This document shows, piece by piece, positions 8,507-17,000 of a DNA stretch of 64,000 nt. The DNA is taken from positions 124,001 to 188,000 of the forward strand of contig JAJDTB010000027.1 of assembly GCA_022827345.1 (NCBI GenBank), in the 5' to 3' direction. Both the position numbers and the translations under genes were made by a program. Each line of letters starts with the position of its first letter. Within the stretch, counting starts at the first letter, position 1. The notes beneath the pieces are model-generated. The model was not told the origin of the DNA. It did not search any database and saw only the letters and a program-made list of their open reading frames with translations. This DNA comes from Gemmatimonadota bacterium (GTDB lineage: Bacteria; Gemmatimonadota; Gemmatimonadetes; Longimicrobiales; Gaopeijiaceae).

Positions 8507-11248
8507 ATGACCGCAGGCCTTACCGCCATTTCCGCACGCCGATTCGCGGCTACCGCCGCCGCCCTCGCCCTCACCGCCCTGGCCGCGCCCCAACACCCCG
8601 CCGCCGCCCAGCTCACCTCCCCGGAAGAGCAGTTCGGCTACCGCCTCGGCACCGACTACCAGCTCGTCAACTACGAGGGCCTCACCGACTACTGGCACGT
8701 CCTCGCCGAGCAGTCGGACCGCATGACGCTGGAGTCGATCGGCAAGACCTCCGAAGGGCGCGAGCAGTGGATGGCGACCATCACCTCGCCCGCCAACCGG
8801 CCCAACCTCGACCGCTACAAGGAGATCGCGCAGCGGCTCGCGCACGCGGAGGGCGTCGGCGAGGAAGAGGCTCGCGCACTCGCCGCCGAGGGCAAGGCCG
8901 TCATCTGGATCGACGGCGGCCTCCACGCGACCGAGGTGCTCGGCATCCAGCAGCTCATGGAGCTCGTGTGGCAGATGGTCAGCCGCGACGACGCCGAGAC
9001 GATGCGCTTCCTCGATGACGTCATCCTCCTCGCCACGCACGCCAACCCGGACGGCCACGCCCTCGTCGCCAACTGGTACATGCGGCACGACGATCCCCTC
9101 GAGCGCACCACCCAGGGCGTCCCGGTCCTCTACAACAAGTACGCCGGGCACGACAACAACCGCGACTTCTACATGGCCTCGCTCGCCGAGAGCGAGAACA
9201 TGAACCGCGTGGTCTACCGCGAGTGGTTCCCGCAGATCGTCTACAATCACCACCAGACCGGCCCGCAGGGCACCGTCATGTTCGCCCCGCCCTTCCGCGA
9301 CCCGCCGAACCACAACCTCGACCCCATCATCATCACCAGCCTCGACCAGGTCGGCTCGGCGATGCACCACCGCTTCGTCGTCGAGGGCAAGGGCGGCACC
9401 ACCATGCGCCGCGGCGCCAGCTACTCCACCTGGTGGAACGGCGGCCTGCGCACCACGCCCTACTTCAAGAACATGATCGGCCTCCTCACCGAGACGATCG
9501 GCCACCCGACCCCCATCGAGATCCCCTTCCTCCCCAACCGCCAGATCAGCCACGCGGACCTGCCGCTGCCGGTCACCCCGGGCATGTGGCACTTCCGCCA
9601 GTCGGTCGACTATTCGCAGACCGCCAACCGGGCCGTCCTCGACTACGCGTCGCGCAACCGCGAGCACCTGCTCTTCAACATCTGGCGCATGGGGATGAAC
9701 TCGATCGAGCGCGGCAGCCGCGACGCCTGGACGGTCCTGCCCAACTGGATCGACCAGGTCGCCGAGGACGTCGGCCCGCGCGGCTCCCTCGACGACTACG
9801 AGGCCCACCTGCGCGACCCCGCAAAGCGCGACGCCCGCGGCTACATCCTCCCGTCCGACCAGCGCAGCTTTTCCACCGCCACGCGCTTCGTGAACACGCT
9901 GCTCAAGAACGGCGTCACCGTCCACCAGGCCACCGACGACTTCAACGTCGGGGGCAAGGACTACCCCGCCGGCTCCTACGTCGTCGTCACCGCGCAGGCA
10001 TTCCGGCCGCACGTGATCGACATGTTCGAGCCGCAAAACCACCCCAACGACTTCCAGTACCCGGGCGGCCCCCCGATCGCCCCCTACGACAACGCCGGCT
10101 GGACCCTCGCGCTGCAGATGGGCGTCGAGTTCGACCGCATCCTCGACGGCTTCAGCGGCCCCTTCCAGCCGATCCCCTGGCTCGCCGAGCCCCGGCCCGG
10201 CACCGTTGCCGGCGCGGATTCGCCCGCCGGATACGTGGTCGATCACGTCAACGCGGCCTTCACCGCCGTCAACCGCATTCTCGCGAGCGGCGGTCAGGTG
10301 TTCTGGATTGAAGAGACGTTCGACGCGGCGGGCACTTCGTTCGAGCCGGGCGCCTTTTTCATCCCTGCTGCCGCCGCCACGCGGTCGGAGCTGGAAGATT
10401 GGGCCACCCAGCTGGGCCTCTCCTTTCATGCCGTCGCGGCGGCCCCCGCGTCCACCTTCGAGCTGACCCACGCGCGGGTCGGCCTCTGGGACCGCTACGG
10501 CGGCTCGATGCCGTCCGGCTGGACCCGCTACGTGCTGGAGGACTTCGAGTTCAACTTCGAGGTCATCTACCCGCCCGACATCGATGCGGGCAACCTGAAC
10601 GACCGCTTCGACGTCATCGTCCTGCCCGACGGCGCCATGGGCGGCGGCCGCGGGTTCAGCTTCGGCGGCCCCGGCGAGGAGTTCCTGGCCACCCTGCCGG
10701 ACTCGCTGCGCGGCCGCGTCGGGTCGCTCTCCAGCGAGACCAGCGTCCCCGCGCTGCGCGAGTTCGTCGAGAACGGCGGCGCCGTCGTCGCCGTCGGCAC
10801 GTCCACGCGGCTCGGCCAGGAGTTCGGCCTCCCCCTCACCAGCTTCCTCGTCGACGCCGACGGCAACGGGCTCAGCCGGGACGACTACTTCACCCCCGGC
10901 TCGATCCACGACATCCGCGTCGAGCACGGCAGCCCCATCACCCACGGCCTCGGCGAGCGCATGCACGTGCTGCACAGCCACAGCCCCGTCTACCAGATCG
11001 GCGACGGCGCGATGAACGTGCGCCGCCTGGCCTGGTACGACTCGGCGACTCCGCTCGTGAGCGGCTGGGCCTGGGGCCAGCACCACCTCGAAGGCGGCAC
11101 CAGCATGATCGAGGCCGACGTCGGCGCCGGGAAGCTCTTCCTCTTCGGGCCCAAGATCACCTTCCGCTCGCAGCCCCACGGCACCTTCCCGCTCCTCTTC
11201 AACGGGATTCACTACGGGGCGGCGAAGCGGCGAGGGCCGGTGAGTTGA
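8507..11248 (+). CDS. Secreted M14-family zinc carboxypeptidase, large type
   Basis: A 913-residue protein with an Ala-rich signal peptide ending near AAAQ. The M14 catalytic domain follows: H140 and E143 in GGLHATEVLG, the ATHANPDGH strand, and a third histidine in YNHHQTGPQG (about 248-249), giving the HxxE...H zinc site. The second half (from about residue 560) looks like a class I glutamine amidotransferase-like or carbohydrate-binding fold, as in the roughly 900-residue M14 proteins of Bacteroidota and Gemmatimonadota. It probably trims peptides in the periplasm or outside the cell. ATG 8507 is preceded by GAGGAACGCC. Its stop overlaps the TTG start of the CPBP protease gene, so the two should be expressed together. 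Confidence 0.88.
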   Translation: MTAGLTAISARRFAATAAALALTALAAPQHPAAAQLTSPEEQFGYRLGTDYQLVNYEGLTDYWHVLAEQSDRMTLESIGKTSEGREQWMATITSPANRPNLDRYKEIAQRLAHAEGVGEEEARALAAEGKAVIWIDGGLHATEVLGIQQLMELVWQMVSRDDAETMRFLDDVILLATHANPDGHALVANWYMRHDDPLERTTQGVPVLYNKYAGHDNNRDFYMASLAESENMNRVVYREWFPQIVYNHHQTGPQGTVMFAPPFRDPPNHNLDPIIITSLDQVGSAMHHRFVVEGKGGTTMRRGASYSTWWNGGLRTTPYFKNMIGLLTETIGHPTPIEIPFLPNRQISHADLPLPVTPGMWHFRQSVDYSQTANRAVLDYASRNREHLLFNIWRMGMNSIERGSRDAWTVLPNWIDQVAEDVGPRGSLDDYEAHLRDPAKRDARGYILPSDQRSFSTATRFVNTLLKNGVTVHQATDDFNVGGKDYPAGSYVVVTAQAFRPHVIDMFEPQNHPNDFQYPGGPPIAPYDNAGWTLALQMGVEFDRILDGFSGPFQPIPWLAEPRPGTVAGADSPAGYVVDHVNAAFTAVNRILASGGQVFWIEETFDAAGTSFEPGAFFIPAAAATRSELEDWATQLGLSFHAVAAAPASTFELTHARVGLWDRYGGSMPSGWTRYVLEDFEFNFEVIYPPDIDAGNLNDRFDVIVLPDGAMGGGRGFSFGGPGEEFLATLPDSLRGRVGSLSSETSVPALREFVENGGAVVAVGTSTRLGQEFGLPLTSFLVDADGNGLSRDDYFTPGSIHDIRVEHGSPITHGLGERMHVLHSHSPVYQIGDGAMNVRRLAWYDSATPLVSGWAWGQHHLEGGTSMIEADVGAGKLFLFGPKITFRSQPHGTFPLLFNGIHYGAAKRRGPVS

Positions 11249-12267
11249 CGGAGGAGGAAGCGGGCGCGGCGGCGGGCGGGCCGGACGGAGGAGCGGGCGA
11301 GTCGGGCGGAGGCCCGGGACCGGCGGACGGGTTGTCTCTGGACGCCGCGGGTTCCGTGGGCGAGGCTGCCACGGGCCCGACCGGAGCGCCGAGCGGCGCC
11401 GCCGGTAATCCCTTCGCGGGTTTGCGGACGATCTCGGTCATCCCCTGGATGATCTTCGTCACCCTCATCCTCTACGCCGCCCTTCACATCCTTTCCCTCT
11501 TTACGCCGCTGAACCTGGGGGATCCGTCGCAGGCAGAGGTCGCCGGGATGGCGGCGGGCTACGGGGCTCTCGCGGGATGGCTGCTGTGGGTTTGCCGGCG
11601 CGCGGGGGTGGACATCCGGCGGCTCGTTGGGAGCGTGCCGGAAGGGTACAGCTGGGGGACGACGCTGCTGCTGCTGGCCGCCACGATGGCGTTCTCGCTG
11701 GGGTCGTGGTTCGTGTTCGCGTACGGGCTGTCGGTGGTCTCGCCCGGAGTGCTCGAATTCCTGGTCGAAGCCCTGGCGACGCCCCTCGCTCCATCGCTGC
11801 TGTACCAGCTGGCCATGCCGATCCTGGTCGTGGTTGCCGCGCCGCTGCTGGAGGAGGTGGCGTTCCGCGGGGTGCTGCTCAACCGCTGGAGCCACAAGTG
11901 GGGAGTCGGCAGGGCCGTGATCGCGACATCCTTCGTCTTCGGCTTCCTGCACGCGAATCCGGTGGGGATCACCGCCGTCGGCATCGTCGCCGCCCTGCTG
12001 TACCTGCGGACTCGGACGCTGATCGTCCCCATCGTCTTCCACGCCGCGAACAACCTGCTGGCCACGATCGGCGGGTACGCCTTCGAGACCGGCGAAGCCT
12101 TCGATGTCGGCGGAGCCTTCGATGTCGCCGCCGAGATGCAGGAGATCCAGCAATCGGGGCTGCTTGGGATCGGCCTGGTCGCGGTCACGCTGCCGGTGCT
12201 GATCTGGTACATGCGGCGCCACTGGCCGGAACGGGAGGCGGAGCTGCCGTACGGTTCGGGTGGCTGA
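11245..12267 (+). CDS. CPBP (Abi/CAAX-type) intramembrane metalloprotease
   Basis: About 340 residues. The three CPBP motifs are complete: EEVAFRG (E203, E204, R208), FGFLHAN (H236) and HAANN (H266, N270), set among about seven hydrophobic segments. The N-terminal 60 residues are unusual: acidic and Gly/Ala/Pro-rich, with no predicted fold, ahead of the first membrane helix at ISVIPWMIFVTLILYAALHI. The start is taken as the TTG at 11245, which shares bases with the stop of the M14 gene (TTGA); a later start just before the first helix is possible. Family members cleave prenylated or signal-type substrates or act in immunity to peptides; the substrate here is unknown. Confidence 0.82.
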   Translation: MTEEEAGAAAGGPDGGAGESGGGPGPADGLSLDAAGSVGEAATGPTGAPSGAAGNPFAGLRTISVIPWMIFVTLILYAALHILSLFTPLNLGDPSQAEVAGMAAGYGALAGWLLWVCRRAGVDIRRLVGSVPEGYSWGTTLLLLAATMAFSLGSWFVFAYGLSVVSPGVLEFLVEALATPLAPSLLYQLAMPILVVVAAPLLEEVAFRGVLLNRWSHKWGVGRAVIATSFVFGFLHANPVGITAVGIVAALLYLRTRTLIVPIVFHAANNLLATIGGYAFETGEAFDVGGAFDVAAEMQEIQQSGLLGIGLVAVTLPVLIWYMRRHWPEREAELPYGSGG

Positions 12268-12277
12268 GATCGGCGTG

Positions 12278-12316
12278 TTTTACGTAAATTGTGTAATGTA
12301 TGTAAAATGCGTAATG
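12278..12316 (+). promoter_or_regulatory. Probable operator/promoter of phd-vapC
   Basis: An AT-rich patch in a GC-rich setting, directly before the phd start. It contains the perfect palindrome TTTACGTAAA (12279-12288), an outer inverted repeat TTTTAC (12278-12283) / GTAAAA (12302-12307), and repeated TGTAATG/GTAATG half-sites. Phd-type antitoxins bind palindromes overlapping their own promoter. No clear -35/-10 pair was assigned. Confidence 0.55.
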
Positions 12317-12342
12317 CCATCCCGGTAGGAGAGGATTGACCC

Positions 12343-12645
12343 GTGCCGGATTCACGCGTCGTGAGTGCCACCGAGGCCGTCAGGAAGTTCAGTGCGATCG
12401 TGGCTCAGGTGCGTGAGGAGGGGGCGGTGTTCGTGGTGGAGAGGAGCGGGAAGCCGGTGGCGCGGATCGGTCCCGCCGCGAAGCGGTCGCTCACCGGCGG
12501 GGAGTTCGCGGCCCTGGTTCGGGCCGGCGGGCACGCTGAAGCCGGTGACCCCCCCGGGGGGGGGCACGACTATTGCCGCGCGGTCGAGGACGGGATCGCG
12601 TTCCTGAACCGTTCGGAGGTTCCGAAGACGCCTTGGGCATACTGA
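12343..12645 (+). CDS. Phd/YefM-family antitoxin
   Basis: A 100-residue protein. The N-terminal half is typical Phd/YefM: VVSATEAVRKFSAIVAQVREE, then VFVVERSGKPVARIGPA, the DNA-binding dimer fold. The C-terminal tail (VEDGIAFLNRSEVPKTPW) is the toxin-binding arm. The GTG at 12343 follows a good AGGAGAGG. The coding sequence crosses a run of seven C and nine G at about 12549-12564; the reading frame after the run still gives a sensible tail, so no frameshift is inferred. The stop lies inside the start region of the PIN toxin gene (13-bp overlap), which fixes the pairing. Confidence 0.85.
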   Translation: MPDSRVVSATEAVRKFSAIVAQVREEGAVFVVERSGKPVARIGPAAKRSLTGGEFAALVRAGGHAEAGDPPGGGHDYCRAVEDGIAFLNRSEVPKTPWAY

Positions 12646-13037
12646 TCGACTCCAGCGTCCTGATCGCCGCGGAGCGGGGCGACCTGGATGTGGACCGGGT
12701 GTTCGACGCGCCGGACCGGCAGGACGAACCGGTGGCGATCGCCGCCGTCACGGCGTCCGAGATGCTTCACGGCGTGCACCGGCTCGGGGGCGTGGCGAGG
12801 GTCAGGGCCGAGGCCTTCGCCCGGCGGTGGCTCGATGCGCTGCCCGTGCTCCCCTTCGATCCGGACGTGGCCCGGGTCCACGCCACGCTCGGCGCCCAGC
12901 TGGCGGCCGCGGGAACGCCCATCGGCGCCCACGACCTGCTGATCGCGGCCACCGCCGTTCACCACGGCTACCGGATGGCCACCCGGGACCGGCGCAGCTA
13001 CCGCCGCATCGAAGGGCTTGAGGTCGAGTACTGGTGA
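12633..13037 (+). CDS. vapC: PIN-domain ribonuclease toxin (VapC-like)
   Basis: A 134-residue PIN domain with all four acidic residues in place: D6 (ILIDSSVLIAAE), E43 (TASEMLHG), D101 (AHDLLIAATA) and D119 (ATRDRRSY). VapC toxins are Mg-dependent RNases that cut tRNA or rRNA and are held inactive by the partner antitoxin. The TTG at 12633 gives the canonical N-terminus (LGILIDSS), with GGAGG 13 bases upstream. It overlaps the antitoxin gene by 13 bp. A longer reading from 12573 would add residues that do not fit the family. Confidence 0.88.
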   Translation: MGILIDSSVLIAAERGDLDVDRVFDAPDRQDEPVAIAAVTASEMLHGVHRLGGVARVRAEAFARRWLDALPVLPFDPDVARVHATLGAQLAAAGTPIGAHDLLIAATAVHHGYRMATRDRRSYRRIEGLEVEYW

Positions 13038-13089
13038 GATCGCAACCTCCAGGTACGCCCCGACCCGGGACGCGCAAAGCCGGGGCAGC

Positions 13090-14046
13090 TTGACACGCGT
13101 CGCCGCCATCGACGCCGGGTCGAACGCGATCCGCTTCGTCGCCGCCGACTTCGAGGGGACGTCGTCCTGGGAGGTCGTGCACAAGATCAGGGCACCGGTG
13201 CGGCTGGGGCATGGCGTGTTCACCGACGGCAGGCTGGATGAGCGCACGATGGACGAAGCCGTGGGAGCGTTCCGGAGCTTCCGGCACCAGATCGACTCCC
13301 TGGGCGTGGAGAGGTTCCGGGCGGTCGCCACGAGCGCGACCCGTGAAGCCGCCAACCGGGACCTGTTCCTGGAGCGTATCCGCGCGGCGACCGGCATCGG
13401 CCTCGAGCCGATCAGCGGGGCCGAGGAGGCGCGCCTTGTCCACATGGCGGTGCGAAGCCTGGTGGACCTCTCGCATGGGCGCTGGATCCTGGTCGACCTG
13501 GGCGGAGGCAGCGTCGAAATCTCCCTTGTCGACGACAGCGGAATCCTGTGGAGCGAGTCGTACCGGGTGGGCACGGTGCGCCTCCTCGAAACCCTCGCCG
13601 CGACGCGCGGCTGCCACGACTCGCTGCGGCAGTGGGTCCGGCGCCAGCTCGCGGCCCTCACCATCCCCCCGCCCCACAGCTACCCCGGACCGACCACCTT
13701 CGCGGCCACCGGCGGCAACATCGAAGCCATCGCCCGGCTCGCACTCAGCTACGTGGATCGCAGCGAGCCGGCCCTGCTCCCCCTCAACCGCGTCGATGCG
13801 GTGATCCAGCTCCTGACGGCGATGACCGTCCGGGAACGGATCGACGAACTGCGCCTGCGCCCCGACCGCGCCGACGTGATCCTCCCCGCCGCGCTGGTGT
13901 ACCGCTACTTCGCAAAGCTGGTGCAGGCCGAGCGGATCGTGGTGCCGGGCGTGGGGGTGAAGGAGGGGGTGCTGCTGGACGTGGCTACTTCCTTACGGCG
14001 AGATACCGTATCTCCTGGATGGCAACAGACAGCCCCGCGAGGCTGA
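13090..14046 (+). CDS. Ppx/GppA-family phosphatase
   Basis: About 318 residues of the ASKHA fold. VAAIDAGSNAIRF is the first phosphate loop; RAVATSATREAANRD, ISGAEEARLVH and ILVDLGGGSVEISLV are the conserved second-loop motifs, and FAATGGNIEAIARL follows. Such enzymes hydrolyse polyphosphate from the end or pppGpp to ppGpp; the short form here lacks the C-terminal HD-type extension of E. coli Ppx. The start is uncertain: TTG 13090 gives the usual N-terminus, while TTG 13018 would overlap vapC. The last 62 bp overlap the 3' end of the NAD-glutamate dehydrogenase gene on the other strand. Confidence 0.82.
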   Translation: MTRVAAIDAGSNAIRFVAADFEGTSSWEVVHKIRAPVRLGHGVFTDGRLDERTMDEAVGAFRSFRHQIDSLGVERFRAVATSATREAANRDLFLERIRAATGIGLEPISGAEEARLVHMAVRSLVDLSHGRWILVDLGGGSVEISLVDDSGILWSESYRVGTVRLLETLAATRGCHDSLRQWVRRQLAALTIPPPHSYPGPTTFAATGGNIEAIARLALSYVDRSEPALLPLNRVDAVIQLLTAMTVRERIDELRLRPDRADVILPAALVYRYFAKLVQAERIVVPGVGVKEGVLLDVATSLRRDTVSPGWQQTAPRG

Positions 14047-17000
14047 TCGGATCCTCCGCCGCCACCTCGTTCAGGATTTCGTGGAACCGGCCCAGGCGCG
14101 AATCGGACTCGCCGTAGCCCAGGACGCCGGCAAGGGCGTCGTCGCCTGCGATCGCGCTCTCGGTGAGGTTGCGGCGGATCGCGCCCAGGTCCTGCACCAG
14201 GCCGAGCGCCCAGCGCTGCTGCCACCGGCTGTCACCCCGGGACTGCTCGATCGAGCGCATCAGCCAGGGGATCCGGAGCTCCTCGGTGACCCAGTAGTAC
14301 ACCCTGGCGGCGCGGACCGGATCGGTGTCCGTCGTGCGCGCCAGCCGCAGGATCTCAAGCAGGTGGTCGAGGAAGCGCAGCCCGACCAGGTTGCGCACGA
14401 ACGCCTCGTCGTCCACCGCCGACATGCCGTCCGACACCCGCCTGTCGAAGTCTTCGCGGTCCTCGCCCGCGACGATCTCGTGGAACTTCTGGCGGAGCGC
14501 GCCGAGGCCGTTGAGGCTGCCCTGGATGAGTGCGGTCGTGGACTCGGCGGGATCGCAGTTGGTCAGCACCCATCGGGTCGTGCGCTCCAGTACGCGTGAC
14601 AGCGCCATCGTCCAGCGGTAGATGACCGCGGTGGGCACGACCCCCTCGCGCGAACGGATCTCGCTGAGCAGCAGGCGATGCTGCGTGAGCTTGGCCGCCA
14701 CCAGCCAGGCGCGCGCGACCTCGGTGGGCTCGCGGCCCGCCTCCCGCGACAGCCGGTCGATGAAGGTCGACCCCATGAGGTCCACGAGGTCGTTGGTCAT
14801 CTGGCATGCGACGATCTCGCGCCGCAGCCGGTGGTTGACGGCTCTGTCCCTCCCCACGACGCGAACGGCTTCGAAGGGGAAGTAGTCGAGGAAGTAGTCG
14901 GCCGTCGTCGGATCGTCGGGCAGGTCGGAGGAGAGGAGGGCGGCCTTGAGGTGCAGCTTGGCGTAGGAGAGCAGGACGGAGAGTTCCGGGCGCGTGAGCG
15001 ACTGATGCCGTTCCTTCCGGGAGCTGAGTTCGTCCCACGACGGGAGCCCCTCCGCGTCGCGGTCCAGCAGGCCCGACCGGGTCAGGTGCGTCATCAGCGC
15101 CCAGAACCGGTCGACGTTGCGGCGGGCCCGGTACTCGTCGAAGGAGACGGCCTGGCACTGCGACTCGTTGTCCTGCAGGACGAGGGCGGCCACGGCGTCG
15201 GTCAGGCGGTCGACGAGTGCGTTGCGCTCGTCCCGGGTGACCTCGCCGGTGTTCAGCACCTCGTTCAGGAGGATCTTGAGGTTCACCTCGCGGTCGGAGA
15301 GGTTGACGCCGCCGGAGTTGTCGAGCGCGTCGGTGTTGATGCGGCCGCCGTGCAGCGCGTACTCGACCCGCGCGGCCTGCGTGAAGCCGAGGTTGCCCCC
15401 CTCGCCGACGACCTTCGCGCGCAGGTCGCTCGTGTCGATGCGGACCGCGTCGTTGGAGGCGTCGCCCGCGTCGGCGTGGCTCTCGTGGCCGGCCTTCACG
15501 TAGGTGCCGATCCCGCCGTTCCAGAGCAGGTCGACGGGGGCCTTCAGGACCGCGCGGATGAGGCTCTCGCCGTCCAGGGTCGCCTCGTCGTCGGCCAATC
15601 CCAGCGCCTCTCGTGCCTCGGGGGTGAGGTCGACGGACTTCACCCCGCGCGGGACGATCATGCCTCCGGTCGAGAGCAGGGAGCGGTCGTAGTCGTCCCA
15701 CGACGAGCGGGGCAGCTCGAAGAGGCGCTCGCGCTCCCGGAAGGTCGCAGCGGGATCGGGGTCGGGATCGATGAAGACGTGGCGGTGATCGAAGGCCGCG
15801 ACGAGACGGATGCACGGCGAGAGGAGCATGCCGTTGCCGAACACGTCGCCGCTCATGTCGCCGATGCCCGCGACGGTGAAGGGCTGGTTCTGGATGTCGC
15901 GTCCCATCTCGCGGAAGTGGCGCTTGACCGACTCCCAGGCGCCGCCGGCGGTGATCCCCACCTTCTTGTGGTCGTAGCCGTTCGAGCCGCCGGATGCGAA
16001 GGCGTCGTCGAGCCAGAAGCCGTACTCGGCGGCGATCGCGTTGGCGGTGTCGGAGAAGGGCGCCGTGCCCTTGTCGGCGGCGACCACGAGATACGGATCG
16101 AAGCCGTCGTAGCGGATGACGCCCTCCGGGGGCCCGCCGTCGCCACCAAGGTTGTCGGTGATGTCGAGCAGGCCGCGCATCAGCGTGCGGTACTGCTCCT
16201 TCGCCTCACGGGCCATGGCCTCGCGATCCGCAAAGGACCTGAGGCAGACGAAGCCGCCCTTCGAGCCGCTCGGCACGATGACCGCGTTCTTCACCACCTG
16301 CGTGTTGACGAGGCCCAGCACCTCGGTGCGGAAATCATCGGGGCGGTCGGAATGGCGGATGCCTCCGCGCGCCACCGGAGCGCCCCGCAGGTGGATCCCC
16401 TCCATGCGCGATGAGCGCACCCACACCTCGTACTTGAGCCGGCTCCTGGAGACGGCCTGCAGCTCCTCCGAGTCGAACTTGAAGGAGACGTAGGGGACGC
16501 CGCCCGACCTGCGCGTCGGGGTGCAGCCGCCGCCCAGATAGTAGTTGGTACGAATCGTCGAGAGAATGACGGTCTGGTAGGCCCGCAGCGCCCGGTCGTG
16601 CGCAAGCGAACTCACGCCGACAAGCTCGGCCGCGAGCTCGGACTTCAGCTCGGCCACCTTCTTGCCCCGCTCCTCGCTGCCGGGGTCGAAGCGCACCTCG
16701 AAGAGCCGGAAGAGCAGCTGCCCGATCCTCGGATAGCTGTCCAGGGCCGTCGGCAGCACCTGCCGGCTCGGGATCGCTCCGATCTGGAAGGCGTAGCTCG
16801 CGTAGGCGCGCAGGACCTCCACCTCGCGCCAGGACATCCCGGCGCGCTGGACCAGGCGGTTGAACCGGTCGTTGGTGGCATCGCCCGCCCGCACGGCCAG
16901 AATCGTCTCCGACAGGACCTCGCCGCGGCCTTCGACATCCACCGGCTCCCCGTCCCCCGTCTGTACGTCGAAGCTGTAGATGACCGAGTCCTCCTGCCCG

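Noticed and set aside
8450-11212. Long open frame antisense to the M14 peptidase gene
   Set aside because: High-GC mirror frame, rich in Arg, Gly, Ala, Val and Asp, with no domain; the forward strand has a complete M14 enzyme.
12549-12564. C7G9 run considered as a frameshift in the antitoxin gene
   Set aside because: The frame after the run gives a sensible toxin-binding tail (VPKTPW) and the overlap with vapC is normal.
12573-12632. Longer N-terminus for the PIN toxin
   Set aside because: The extra 20 residues are Arg/Gly/Pro-rich and are the other-frame shadow of the antitoxin gene; the PIN fold starts at ILIDSS.
14678-16414. Long open frame antisense to the glutamate dehydrogenase gene
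   Set aside because: Shadow of GC-rich codons; no recognisable motif and the other strand is clearly coding.
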